64,000 nt of DNA from Sphingomonas oligophenolica (GTDB taxonomy: Bacteria; Pseudomonadota; Alphaproteobacteria; Sphingomonadales; Sphingomonadaceae): positions 1-64,000 of the forward strand of contig NZ_RCZK01000006.1 of NCBI RefSeq assembly GCF_006438955.1, given 5' to 3'. The translations under genes were made by a program, and so were the position numbers. Below are positions 45,162 through 54,490 of the stretch, one piece after another; the stretch's first letter is position 1; every line of letters begins with the position of its first letter. The notes under the pieces were generated by a model that made no database searches, was not told the origin of the DNA, and was given only the letters and a program-made list of their open reading frames with translations.

Positions 45162-46661
45162 CTACTCCACCGCCGCCACCATCCGCGGCGTGGCGTCCTG
45201 CCCCGCCACCCGCGCGACCAGCGCATAGAAGAACCCGTTGAAATCCGCCGCCGCCTGCCAGTCGATCAGCTGGTCTAGGTCGTCCTGCGGTTTGTGATAC
45301 CCGGTCTTGTACCATTGCCGATAGATCGCCTCGCTCTTCGTGCCAGGCTTGTAGCCGAACACGAACGCGGTCGCGGGGATGCCCGCCTGCAGGAACGGCC
45401 AGTGATCCGCGCGGCGCAGCAGGTTGCGTTCGGGCTCGGGATCGCGCTGCACCGCGATCCCCCTCGCCTCCGCCACCGCGCGGACATCGTCCCCCAGTGT
45501 CGTCGTATCGAGCGCGTGGACGGTCAGCAGCTTCAGCGGAAAGATCGGGCGGAGCTGGTCGAGGTTGATGTCGGCGGCGATCCGCGGCTTGGGGCTCGTC
45601 GGATGCGCGACAAACCAGCGCGCACCGAGCAGTCCCTTTTCCTCGCCGGTAAACGCCGCGAACAGGATCGGACGGCGCAGCCCCCTGCCTTGCAACCGCT
45701 GCGCCTCGCGGATCAGCAGCGCGACATAGGCCGCATCGTCGAGCGTGCCGTTGTAGAGGCCATCGCCATTGACGGGCTCGCCATGGCCGTAGCCGTCGAG
45801 ATGTGCCGACAGCACGATCGCCTGACCGGCCAGCGCGGGGTCGGTGCCGGGCAGCATCCCGAGCACGTTGGCCGATTGGATCCGCCGCCGCGCCAGCGTG
45901 AAGGTCGCATGGAAGCGGTCGGCCAGATAGAAGTTCGGCAGCGGCCGCCCCGCGCTCCCCTTTGCGATCAACGCCGCGGCATCGCGGCGCGCAGGGCCAA
46001 TCAGCGTGGCCAGCGAGGCGGCGTTGAGCGTCATACGCACGAACGGGTCGGTATCGAGTTTCGCATCGGCCAGCGTCACGCTACGGCTATACGCATAGGG
46101 CCAGCGCGGCGGTTCAACCGCAAAGCCCGGATCGGCGATCGTCAGCATCCCGACGCCCCCACCCTTGCGCACCGCCGCCTCGCGCGCGGCACCGCTAGGC
46201 AGCCCGTCGCGGTGCGTGCCGTGGCAAATCACCAGCTTGCCGCGCACGTCGCCGATCGCGTCGGCCCCGCAATAGCCGCGATAAACCAACCCCGCGTCGA
46301 TCGTCGTCGGCATCGCCTCGCTCGGCGACAGCGCCAGATCGTAGAGCAGCCGCAGCGGACGATTCCCCACCGCGATCGTCGAACGCCGCACCGCGATCTC
46401 GTGCATCGGCACCTGCTGATACCAGCCGCCCTCGCCCGCGGGCTTCAACCCCGCCGCCGCGAACTTCGCCGCGACCAGCGCGGCGGCGCGGTCGTACCCC
46501 GGCGACCCGGTGTCGCGCCCCGCCATCGCATCGCCCGACAGCTCACCGGTGATCGCCCACCACGCGCGCGTATCGGCATCGGTCGGCGCATCCTTGCGCG
46601 CATCGGCGGCGGTGCCGAGCAACAGCGCGGCGGTGGCGGTAAGCGCGATCCGGAATTTCAT
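45162..46661 (-). CDS. M28-family metallopeptidase, exported
   Basis: Zinc aminopeptidase-like enzyme of 499 residues with a signal peptide (MKFRIALTATAALLLGTAADA). It has an inserted PA domain (VRGKLVICHGTHRDGLPSGA), then the M28 zinc residues: VLSAHLDGYGHG, NGTLDDAAYVALLI, FTGEEKGLLGA and ADINLDQLRP; the last His lies in GYHKPQDDLD. ATG 46661 follows AAGGAT. Such peptidases degrade peptides in the periplasm. No operon partner. Confidence 0.9.
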   Translation of the reverse strand: MKFRIALTATAALLLGTAADARKDAPTDADTRAWWAITGELSGDAMAGRDTGSPGYDRAAALVAAKFAAAGLKPAGEGGWYQQVPMHEIAVRRSTIAVGNRPLRLLYDLALSPSEAMPTTIDAGLVYRGYCGADAIGDVRGKLVICHGTHRDGLPSGAAREAAVRKGGGVGMLTIADPGFAVEPPRWPYAYSRSVTLADAKLDTDPFVRMTLNAASLATLIGPARRDAAALIAKGSAGRPLPNFYLADRFHATFTLARRRIQSANVLGMLPGTDPALAGQAIVLSAHLDGYGHGEPVNGDGLYNGTLDDAAYVALLIREAQRLQGRGLRRPILFAAFTGEEKGLLGARWFVAHPTSPKPRIAADINLDQLRPIFPLKLLTVHALDTTTLGDDVRAVAEARGIAVQRDPEPERNLLRRADHWPFLQAGIPATAFVFGYKPGTKSEAIYRQWYKTGYHKPQDDLDQLIDWQAAADFNGFFYALVARVAGQDATPRMVAAVE

Positions 46662-46764
46662 GCACGATCCTTGCAAATCTTCACCACCCCGCCGAACGCC
46701 GGGGCCCATGTGGAAAGGTAGATGTAACGGAGCACAGCGTCCATCACGCCCGCCAAAAGCGCCT

Positions 46765-47367
46765 TCACCGCGCCATCGTCACGATCCGCGTCCCGATCCG
46801 CTCGGCTTCCTCGGGATCATGCGTCACCATCAGGATCGGCAGCGTCAGCACGTCGCGGATATGCTCGATTCCCCGCATCACCTCCTCGCGGCGCGCGCGG
46901 TCGAGCGAAGACAGCGGCTCGTCGAGCAACAGGAACGCCGGATCGCTCAACAACGCGCGCCCGATCGCGACCCGCCGCGCCTCGCCCCCCGACAGCGACC
47001 GCGGCCACCGATCGAGCAGATCGTCGATTCCAAGAAAACCCGTCACCGTGGTAACGTCGACGCCCGCCGCCGCACCATAGGTCAAATTCGCGCGCACGCA
47101 CTGGTGCGGGAACAGCCGCGCCTCCTGAAAGACATAGCCCGCGCGCCGCCGCTCGATGGGGACGTCGACCCCCGTGCCGAACAGCATCTCGCCGCCGACG
47201 ACGATCCGCCCACGATCGGGGCGCAGCAACCCCGCGACCATGTTGAGCACGCTCGTCTTGCCGACCCCCGACGGTCCGAACAACACCGTCGCCCCGTCGC
47301 CCGCGACCATTTCCAGCGCGACATCGATCTCGCCGAGCCGCTTGGCGACGGTAATCTCAAAGGACAT
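46765..47367 (-). CDS. modC: Molybdate ABC transporter ATP-binding protein, short form
   Basis: ATPase that powers molybdate import. In 200 residues it has Walker A GPSGVGKTS (31-39), the signature LSGGEARRVAIGRAL, Walker B FLLLDEPLSSLD and the switch MVTHDPEE. Standard ModC is about 350 residues because of a C-terminal MOP domain that senses molybdate; that domain is absent here. The gene overlaps the end of modB by 11 bases. Confidence 0.9.
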   Translation of the reverse strand: MSFEITVAKRLGEIDVALEMVAGDGATVLFGPSGVGKTSVLNMVAGLLRPDRGRIVVGGEMLFGTGVDVPIERRRAGYVFQEARLFPHQCVRANLTYGAAAGVDVTTVTGFLGIDDLLDRWPRSLSGGEARRVAIGRALLSDPAFLLLDEPLSSLDRARREEVMRGIEHIRDVLTLPILMVTHDPEEAERIGTRIVTMAR

Positions 47368-48046
47368 GGAACCCCCGCCCCGCGCGCCGTGCGAGCAGTT
47401 CGGACGCGACCAGCGCGGCGAGGCTCAGCGTGACCGAGATCGCTGACAGCCTGAGCGCCATAGCATCGCCATTGGGCTGCTGGAGCATCGAATAGATCGC
47501 CAGCGGCAGCGTCCGCGTTTCACCCGGCACGTTGCTGACGAAGGTGATCGTCGCGCCGAATTCGCCGATCGAGCGCGCGAACCCCAACACCGCCCCCGCG
47601 AGAATGCCCGGCACGCTGAGCGGCAGCGTCAGCGTCCAGAACACCCGCCCTGGCCCCGCCCCCAGCGTCCGCGCAGCATTCTCAAGCCGCCGGTCGACCG
47701 CCTCGATCGACAGCCGCATCGCGCGCACCATCAGCGGCAACGCCATCACCCCCGCCGCGATCGCCGCGCCAGTCCAGCGGAACAGCACGCTGATCCCGAA
47801 CCAGCGCTCGAGCGGCCCGCCGATCGGTCCCGCGGGGCCGAACGCGAGCAGCAACACCCACCCCGTCACCACCGGCGGCACCACCAGCGGCAGATACACG
47901 ATCGCCTCGACCAGCAACCGCCCCGGAAATCGCACGCGCGCGAGCAGCCACGCCAGCGCGAACGCGATCGGCAGCGTGACCATCATCGCCACCCCGCCGA
48001 CCTTCAGCGACAGCACGACGACGGTCCATTCCTCCGCGCTCGGCAT
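47357..48046 (-). CDS. modB: Molybdate ABC transporter permease
   Basis: Inner-membrane permease of 229 residues with about five or six helices and the loop motif SIGEFGATITFVSNVPGETRTLPLAIY, which identifies ModB. Its ATG directly follows the modA stop (TAG-ATG) and its end overlaps modC, so modA-modB-modC are one operon. Confidence 0.93.
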   Translation of the reverse strand: MPSAEEWTVVVLSLKVGGVAMMVTLPIAFALAWLLARVRFPGRLLVEAIVYLPLVVPPVVTGWVLLLAFGPAGPIGGPLERWFGISVLFRWTGAAIAAGVMALPLMVRAMRLSIEAVDRRLENAARTLGAGPGRVFWTLTLPLSVPGILAGAVLGFARSIGEFGATITFVSNVPGETRTLPLAIYSMLQQPNGDAMALRLSAISVTLSLAALVASELLARRAGRGFHVL

Positions 48047-48832
48047 CTACCGCGCGTTGAACCCGTAGCGCGCGAAAATCGCCTTGCCCGCGCGGCTGAT
48101 CAGGAACCGCCTGAATCCTTCGGCCTCAGCATTGGTCGAGGTCTTGAGCCGCGCGACCGGATAAGTGATCGGCGGATGCGTATTCTCGGGGAACACGCCT
48201 GCGATTCTGACGCTGGGCGATGCCTTGGCGTCGGTGGCGTAAACGATCCCGAGCGGCGCCGCCGCGCGCTCGACCAGCGCCAGCGCGGCGCGGACATTCT
48301 CCGCACCGACGACCTTGGCCTCGACCTGCGCCCACACCCCCAGCGCCGTCAGCGCGGCCTTGCCGTATTTTCCCGCGGGCACCGAATTCGTGTCCGCCAT
48401 CGCCAACGGCCCCGCGGTCAGCACCCGCGCCAGCGCGGCGGGTGGGCGCACCGGAATCCGCACCCTGCTCGCCTTGGGCGCCACGACGACGAGCCGGTTG
48501 GCGAGAAAGGTGACGCGGGTCGACGTCACGATCAGGTCGCGCTTGGCGAGGTCGTCCATCCAGTCTTCGTCGGCCGACACGAACAGGTCGGCCGCGCCGC
48601 CGCTCTCGACCTGCCGTGCCAGAGCCGATGACGCCGCAAACGACACCACCGGGCACGGATGCCCCCGCTTCGCCCACGCATCCGCCACCGCGGTCATCGA
48701 TTCCTGCAGGCTTGCCGCCGCCAGCACCAGCGGCCCCTTGCGCTCTGCCGCGTGCGCCGCAATGGGAGCCGACACCATCCCGATCGCCGCAGCGGCGACG
48801 ATGATTCGGCGTGTGATATGATCGTCCAGCAT
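48047..48832 (-). CDS. modA: Molybdate ABC transporter substrate-binding protein
   Basis: Periplasmic binding protein of 261 residues with a signal peptide ending AAHA. VLAAASLQESMTAVADAW, FAASSALARQVESGGAADLFVSAD and IVYATDAKASPSVRI are typical of ModA. ATG 48832 follows AGAAGGGGT; an ATG at 48862 is less likely. First gene of modABC, divergent from the porin gene across 62 bases. Confidence 0.93.
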   Translation of the reverse strand: MLDDHITRRIIVAAAAIGMVSAPIAAHAAERKGPLVLAAASLQESMTAVADAWAKRGHPCPVVSFAASSALARQVESGGAADLFVSADEDWMDDLAKRDLIVTSTRVTFLANRLVVVAPKASRVRIPVRPPAALARVLTAGPLAMADTNSVPAGKYGKAALTALGVWAQVEAKVVGAENVRAALALVERAAAPLGIVYATDAKASPSVRIAGVFPENTHPPITYPVARLKTSTNAEAEGFRRFLISRAGKAIFARYGFNAR

Positions 48833-48894
48833 ACCCCTTCTATAGATCGCTCGTCGCGGCACGCCAGCGGACCCCGCACCCAGGACACCGCACG

Positions 48895-50211
48895 ATGACC
48901 CGATCGACCCTGCTCGTATCGCTCGCAGCCGCGCTCCTGCCCGCTACCGCGCACGCCGAAGACGGTAAGCTCGACATCAGCCTCGAGTTGCGCGCCCGGC
49001 TCGAACCGATCGGCGGACAGTTCCGCCCCTCCCCCGCGCCCCACAACGATCAGGCGCTGCTGCTCCGCACCGCGCTGTTCGCCGAATATGACGCGGGGCC
49101 GTTCCGCATCGGCGGCGAAGTGGTCGATGCGCGCGCCTATCTCGAAAAGCGCCGCTCGTCGGCGGGTACGACCGAGATCGACGCGCTCGAACCGATCCAG
49201 GCCTATGTCGCGACCGATCTCAGCGACGTCGCGATGGCCAAGGCAGGGCGGTTCGTCCTCAACCTCGGTTCGCGCCGCCTGATCGCGCGCAACAATTTCC
49301 GTAACACCATCAACGCCTTCACCGGCATCCAGGGCGTGTTCGGCGACGCGAGGCTCGGCGCCACCGCGTTCTGGACCGTCGCGCAGACCCGTTTGCCGAC
49401 CCATGTCGATGGCCTGCGCGACAACAGGATCGAACTCGACCGCGAACGCGGCAGCCCGCATCTGTTCGGCGTTTTCACCCACGCCAAGACCGCGGTCGGC
49501 ACGCTCGAAGCCTATGGCTATCGCCTCGCCGAAAACGACAGCCGCGACATCCTGACCCGCAACCGGCATCTGTGGACGGTCGGCGCGCGCCTGGTTCGCG
49601 CCCCTGCCGCGAATGCCTGGGACTATGAACTCGAAGCGGCGGGCCAAGGCGGCCATGCGCGCGCCTCCGCCCGCGCGACCGACGTCGCCGACCGCCCCGT
49701 CCACGCCGGATTCGTCCACGCGACGGTCGGGCGGACGCTGCCCGGTGCATGGAAGCCCCGCATCGCGCTGCTCGCCGATTATGCGACCGGCGAACGATCA
49801 GGGCGGAGCATCACCCGGTTCGACACGCTGTTCGGCGCGCGCGTGTTCGAATTCGGCCCGACCAGCCTGTTCGGCGCGGTCCAGCGCGCCAACCTCGTCA
49901 GCGTCGAGCTGCTCGGCGAGGTGAAGCCCGACGCGCGCAGCGACGCGCTCCTCGCAATCCGCCCCCTGTTCCTGGCCAGCGCCACCGACAGCTTCGCGAC
50001 CACCAATGTCGCCGACCCTACGGGTAACGCGGGCACCCACGCCGGGACCCAGATCGAGGCGCGCTATCGCCGCTTCCTCGTCCCCGACACGCTGCGCGTC
50101 AGCGTCGGCGGCGCGTATCTCGCCAAGGGTCGCTTCCTGCGCGACGCGGCCAATGCTCCCACGACCGGCGACACCATCTACGGCTTCGTCGAGCTGACCG
50201 CGACGCTCTGA
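48895..50211 (+). CDS. Alginate-export-type outer-membrane porin
   Basis: A 438-residue protein with a signal peptide (MTRSTLLVSLAAALLPATAHA) and a beta-barrel of the alginate export family: LDISLELRARLEPIGG, LLLRTALFAEYDAGPFRIGGE, RFVLNLGSRRLIARNNFRNT and a C-terminus ending VELTATL. Such porins pass anions, from alginate to other organic acids. It is divergent from modABC, with a shared 62-base promoter region. A role in molybdate or another anion entry is possible but not shown. Confidence 0.83.
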   Translation: MTRSTLLVSLAAALLPATAHAEDGKLDISLELRARLEPIGGQFRPSPAPHNDQALLLRTALFAEYDAGPFRIGGEVVDARAYLEKRRSSAGTTEIDALEPIQAYVATDLSDVAMAKAGRFVLNLGSRRLIARNNFRNTINAFTGIQGVFGDARLGATAFWTVAQTRLPTHVDGLRDNRIELDRERGSPHLFGVFTHAKTAVGTLEAYGYRLAENDSRDILTRNRHLWTVGARLVRAPAANAWDYELEAAGQGGHARASARATDVADRPVHAGFVHATVGRTLPGAWKPRIALLADYATGERSGRSITRFDTLFGARVFEFGPTSLFGAVQRANLVSVELLGEVKPDARSDALLAIRPLFLASATDSFATTNVADPTGNAGTHAGTQIEARYRRFLVPDTLRVSVGGAYLAKGRFLRDAANAPTTGDTIYGFVELTATL

Positions 50212-50231
50212 ACCGTGCGCGGCAGCCACCG

Positions 50232-51566
50232 CTAGCCGCTCTCACCCGCCCGTGCGTCGCCCTCGCCCTCGATCCCCGCGCTGCCGATCGACCGATCGAC
50301 CAGCCCGCTCGCGCTCATCCACCAGAACAGCAGCACGCCGGGGAATGCGATCAGCGTCGTGCCCCAATAGAAATCGACATAGCCGAACCGTTCGACCAGC
50401 CCGCCCGCCGTCGTCGCGGTCAGCAGTCGTCCGACGACGCTCGCCGCTGCGGAAATCAGCGCATATTGCGCCGCGGTAAAGCGCAGGTCGCACAGCGCGG
50501 AGAAATAAGCGACGACCGCGACGCTGCCGATCCCGCTGGTGAAATTCTCGAACCCGATCGTCCCCGCCAGCCCCCAGTTGCTGTGTCCCGCCATCGCCAG
50601 CAGAGCGAAGCTTGCGTTCGACACCGCCATCAGCAAGAGGCTGATCAGCACCGATTTCTTGAGCCCCAGCTTCGAATACAGCGCGCCGCCGACGAACACC
50701 CCAATCAGATACGCCCAGAACCCGACGCCGACGTCGTAGATCGCGATCTCGTCGTTGCTGAACCCCAGATCGTTGAGCATCAGCCGCAACACGATATTAG
50801 CCAACGTGTCGCCGATCTTGTGGATCAAGATGAACGTCAGGATGATCATCGCGCCCTCGCGGCGGAAGAATTCGGCGAACGGCCCCGCGACTGCGCTCAC
50901 CATTTCGCCGATGCCGCGCCGCCTGACGGGCTCGCGATGCCGCTCGGGTTCGCCGATCACCAGCCCGGTCACGATCGCGGGCAGCACGAACGCCGCGCAC
51001 GCCAGATAGCCGACCGCCCAGCCGAACCGCGCCGACAGCACCAGCGCCAGGCTCGCCGCCCCGACATTGCCGATCCGATAGCCATATTGCGACATCCCCG
51101 ATCCGACGCCGAGTTGATACGGCTTGAGCTGCTCGATCCGATAGGCATCGATGACGATGTCGAACGTCGCACCCGCGAATCCCACCAGCACCGCGGCGAT
51201 GATCGTCCCCGACAGATCGGTCGTCGGCCGCGCGAAGGCGAGGTTCGCGACCGCCGCCACCACCAGCGCGCCCGCGAACAGCAACCATGACACCCGCTGG
51301 CCGAGCCCCCCGATCAGCGGCAGTTTCACGCTGTCCACCGCCCACGCCCACAACGGTTTCAGGTTATAGACCAGGAACCCCAGCGTGAACGCGGTGATCG
51401 TCGATTTGGTCAGCCCGTCCTGCGCCAACCGGCTGGTCAGCGTCGCGCCGATCATCGCGATCGGAAAACCCGATGACAGCCCCAGCGTGAACGCGATCAG
51501 CGGCCCTTTTTCGACATAGGGTTTCAGCCCGTCGATCCAGCTCGTCGTCCCTGCCGCTGTCGTCAT
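50232..51566 (-). CDS. AmpG-like MFS permease
   Basis: Inner-membrane transporter of 444 residues with about 12 membrane segments. GPLIAFTLGLSSGFPIAMIGATLTSRLAQDG at the start and ATFDIVIDAYRIEQL in the first half match the AmpG/MFS permease group, which imports anhydromuropeptides during peptidoglycan recycling. ATG 51566 is used although no clear ribosome site is seen; the upstream frame is basic and overlaps the divergent oxygenase gene. Substrate inferred only. Confidence 0.85.
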   Translation of the reverse strand: MTTAAGTTSWIDGLKPYVEKGPLIAFTLGLSSGFPIAMIGATLTSRLAQDGLTKSTITAFTLGFLVYNLKPLWAWAVDSVKLPLIGGLGQRVSWLLFAGALVVAAVANLAFARPTTDLSGTIIAAVLVGFAGATFDIVIDAYRIEQLKPYQLGVGSGMSQYGYRIGNVGAASLALVLSARFGWAVGYLACAAFVLPAIVTGLVIGEPERHREPVRRRGIGEMVSAVAGPFAEFFRREGAMIILTFILIHKIGDTLANIVLRLMLNDLGFSNDEIAIYDVGVGFWAYLIGVFVGGALYSKLGLKKSVLISLLLMAVSNASFALLAMAGHSNWGLAGTIGFENFTSGIGSVAVVAYFSALCDLRFTAAQYALISAAASVVGRLLTATTAGGLVERFGYVDFYWGTTLIAFPGVLLFWWMSASGLVDRSIGSAGIEGEGDARAGESG

Positions 51567-51628
51567 TCGCGTCTTGCCCCTCACCCGATAAACGCCGACA
51601 CTAGCCGCAAAACAACGAGAGGACAGCC

Positions 51629-52765
51629 ATGAACGTGGCCACCAGGATCGCGCCGACCGCAGGCCAGATGGCGCTCGCCGCAACGCTGGCGGGCGGCGGC
51701 ACCCGCCGCGCCGATGCGATCACGCATGTCGACGCCGCGGTCTATACCGATCCCGCGCGCCACGCCGCCGAACAGCGCGCGATCTTTGCGTCCGCCCCGC
51801 TCGTCATCGCACCATCCGCGCTGTTGCCCGAACCTGGCATGGCGGTGCCGCACGACGGCTTCGGCAAGCCGCTGCTCGTCACCCGCGACAAGGCGGGCGT
51901 CGCGCACGTGTTCCTCAACGTCTGCCAGCATCGCGGCACCCGACTGGTCGAGGGCAGCGACGTCGTCTGCCAATCGCGGCTGGTGTGTCCCTATCACGCC
52001 TGGAGCTACACGCTCGACGGCCGCCTCACCGCACTGCCCCGCCCCGATGCGTTTCCGGGGCTCGACAAGACCGACTTAGGCCTGAAGCCGCTCCCGACCC
52101 ACGAAGCGGGCGGCCTCATCTGGTTCTCGTTCGACGACGCCGCCGATTTTTCGCATCCGGAAGCGCTGGGGCATGATTTCGACGCGTTCGGCCTTGCCGG
52201 ACAGTATCTCTTCCGCCGCCGCACCCACGACGTCGCCGCGAACTGGAAGCTGATCATGGACGCCTTCCTCGAAAGCTATCACGTCCAACGCCTCCACGCC
52301 GCGACGATCGGCCCGTTCTTCAAGGACGGCGTCTCGACCGGCGACAAGATCGGCCCGCATCAGCGCAGCGCGGTCGGGCGCGAGGTCGAACAGGCGGCGG
52401 TCGAGGCGGAGGACTGGCCGACGCTGCGCCGCGCGATCACCTATACCTATCAGATGTTCCCCGGCACCGTGCTCATCGTCAGCCCCGATTACGTCAACCT
52501 GATGATCCTGATGCCCCAGGCGCACGATCGCGTGCTGGTCGAGGATTTCATGCTGATCCCCGAAGCCCCCGCGTCCGACAAGGCGCTGGCACATTGGGAA
52601 AAGAGCTGGAACCTGCTCGACGGCGGGGTCTTCGCTGCGGAGGATTTCCGCGCCGCCGAACTCGGCCAGCAGGGGCTGTCGTCGGGCGCGATCGACCGGA
52701 TCACGCTCGGCGCGCTCGAAACCGGGATCCGCCACTTCCACGACGAGGTCGACGCGCGGCTGTAG
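51629..52765 (+). CDS. Aromatic ring-hydroxylating-type Rieske oxygenase, alpha subunit
   Basis: 378-residue Rieske non-heme iron oxygenase. The [2Fe-2S] site is CQHRGTRL ... CPYHAW (near residues 94-116), and the mononuclear iron ligands are likely in MDAFLESYHVQRLHA. ATG 51629 follows GAGAGG. No ferredoxin, reductase or beta-subunit gene is next to it, so electron partners are elsewhere. Substrate unknown; members act on aromatic rings or on quaternary amines such as carnitine. Confidence 0.9.
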   Translation: MNVATRIAPTAGQMALAATLAGGGTRRADAITHVDAAVYTDPARHAAEQRAIFASAPLVIAPSALLPEPGMAVPHDGFGKPLLVTRDKAGVAHVFLNVCQHRGTRLVEGSDVVCQSRLVCPYHAWSYTLDGRLTALPRPDAFPGLDKTDLGLKPLPTHEAGGLIWFSFDDAADFSHPEALGHDFDAFGLAGQYLFRRRTHDVAANWKLIMDAFLESYHVQRLHAATIGPFFKDGVSTGDKIGPHQRSAVGREVEQAAVEAEDWPTLRRAITYTYQMFPGTVLIVSPDYVNLMILMPQAHDRVLVEDFMLIPEAPASDKALAHWEKSWNLLDGGVFAAEDFRAAELGQQGLSSGAIDRITLGALETGIRHFHDEVDARL

Positions 52766-52777
52766 TCCTCCCCGCGC

Positions 52778-53206
52778 TCACGCCTTCTCGAACATCCGGA
52801 ACCCCTGCGGCAACCGCTTCACCTTGCGTCCCGCGGCGTGCGCCTCGATCGCGTCGATCGCGCCGATCAGGTCGCGCTGGTCGTACGGCTTGATCAGGCA
52901 GCCGCGCGCAAACTCGCTGCCCTCGCCCGAAAAATGCCCGGTCACGAACATCACCGCGACGCCCCGCGCGAACGCCGCGCGCGCGACATCGACCCCCGAT
53001 CCATCCGCCAGATTGACGTCGACCAGCACCAGGTCGATCGCGGTTCCCTCGTCGATCAGCGCAATCGCCTGCGCGACGCGATCGACCGTCCCCACCACGA
53101 CGAAATCCTGTTCGGTCAGCAGATGCTCGGTATCGAACGCGACCAGCGGCTCGTCCTCGACGATCAGGAGTCGCACGATCGATCGCTTCTTCTTCCCGAA
53201 CAACAT
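52778..53206 (-). CDS. Single-domain response regulator
   Basis: A 142-residue receiver with no output domain. The acidic pocket is EDE (17-19), the phospho-acceptor Asp63 in LVLVDVNLADGS, the Thr near 89 and Lys106 in LIKPYDQ. Such proteins pass phosphate between sensor kinases and other proteins or act by binding. No kinase gene is in the window. It is convergent with the Rieske gene and divergent from the pseudouridine synthase gene. Confidence 0.9.
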   Translation of the reverse strand: MLFGKKKRSIVRLLIVEDEPLVAFDTEHLLTEQDFVVVGTVDRVAQAIALIDEGTAIDLVLVDVNLADGSGVDVARAAFARGVAVMFVTGHFSGEGSEFARGCLIKPYDQRDLIGAIDAIEAHAAGRKVKRLPQGFRMFEKA

Positions 53207-53293
53207 CGCCGCCTGCCCTCGTTACGCTACCGTCCCCCTAACGCGCAGCAGGCCAATCGAGTCGCAAATATTTTCGCGTCGCGCGCCTATTCC

Positions 53294-54490
53294 ATGTATG
53301 CGCGCGCCATGCCGCCCCCAACAGACGATAAACCGACTGGCGACACGCCAACCGACGCCAAGCCGACCGACGCCAAACCGACTGACGCCAAACCCGGCCA
53401 CCGCATCGCCAAGCTGCTCGCGCGCGCGGGCGTAGCGTCGCGTCGCGAAATCGAACGGATGATCGCAGATGGCCGCGTCGCGCTCGACGGCGTCGTGCTC
53501 GATACCCCGGCGACGATCCTGCGCACGCTGGCGGGGGTCACCGTCGACGGCCAGCCCGTCGCCGCGGCGGAAGCAACGCGGCTGTTCCTCTACCACAAGC
53601 CCACCGGGCTGCTCGTCACCGAACATGATCCCGCGGGCCGCCCGACGATCTACGACCGGCTGCCGCAGGGGCTGCCCCGCCTCGTCCCCGTCGGTCGGCT
53701 CGATTTCAACACCGAAGGGCTGCTGCTCCTGACCACCGATGGCGGGCTGAAACGCCAGCTCGAACTCCCCTCGACCGGGGTCGAACGCGCGTATCGCGCG
53801 CGCACCTATGGCCGGGTGTCGCAGACCCAGCTCGAGGATCTGGCCGACGGGATCGAGATCGAGGGCATGCGCTACGGCTCGATCAACGCTAACATGGAAC
53901 GCCGCACCGGCGCCAATGCGTGGATCGAGATGATCCTGACCGAAGGCAAGAACCGCGAAGTCCGCCGCGTCCTCGAACATCTCGAACTCGAGGTCAGCCG
54001 CCTGATCCGCACCCGCTATGGCCCGTTCCTGCTTGGCGACCTCGCACCCGGCGAGATCGGCGAGGTCAAGCAGAACGACCTCGTCAACTTCCGCAAATGG
54101 CTCGACAGCCCGAAGCGCGGCAACGCCGCCGACGAGCCCGTCGTCACCGTCGACGCGCGCAAACCGCCACCACGTCCCGCGACTCCGACCAGCGAACCGC
54201 AGGGCCGACTCCGCGTCGCCCGCGCGCCGCGCGCCGCGCCGGTCCGACCCCCGGCAACCCGCGATGCTCCGGCGGATCGCACGCCGCGCGACGACGCGCC
54301 GCCCAGCTTCCAGAAGCGTGGCTCGCCGCGGCCCCCGCTCGGCGCCAAACAGACCAGCCGCAGCGCCGCGGGGCGTCCCGGCGCCGCGCCGCGCCCCGAA
54401 TCGTCCAACCCGCGGCCACCCACGCGGCCGACCCGCCCCACTAAAGGGCCAGCGGACGGTCGCGGTCGTCCGCCGCGGGGCAAGCGCTGA
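53294..54490 (+). CDS. RluB/RsuA-family rRNA pseudouridine synthase
   Basis: Isomerises a uridine in rRNA to pseudouridine. After a short tail of KPTDA repeats, an S4 domain (HRIAKLLARAGVASRREIERMI, residues about 35-95) and the catalytic domain follow, with the key Asp in GRLDFNTEGLLLLTTDG. From about residue 275 to 398 it is Pro/Arg/Ala-rich and probably disordered, ending PPRGKR. Start choices are ATG 53294 or ATG 53309; neither has a clear ribosome site. The stop overlaps the rsmD start. Confidence 0.88.
   Translation: MYARAMPPPTDDKPTGDTPTDAKPTDAKPTDAKPGHRIAKLLARAGVASRREIERMIADGRVALDGVVLDTPATILRTLAGVTVDGQPVAAAEATRLFLYHKPTGLLVTEHDPAGRPTIYDRLPQGLPRLVPVGRLDFNTEGLLLLTTDGGLKRQLELPSTGVERAYRARTYGRVSQTQLEDLADGIEIEGMRYGSINANMERRTGANAWIEMILTEGKNREVRRVLEHLELEVSRLIRTRYGPFLLGDLAPGEIGEVKQNDLVNFRKWLDSPKRGNAADEPVVTVDARKPPPRPATPTSEPQGRLRVARAPRAAPVRPPATRDAPADRTPRDDAPPSFQKRGSPRPPLGAKQTSRSAAGRPGAAPRPESSNPRPPTRPTRPTKGPADGRGRPPRGKR
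53351..53395 (+). repeat. Three tandem 15-bp units in the 5' end of the pseudouridine synthase gene
   Basis: ACCGACGCCAAGCCG, ACCGACGCCAAACCG and ACTGACGCCAAACCC follow one another and encode TDAKP three times. Being a multiple of three, changes in copy number would keep the frame. Confidence 0.85.
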
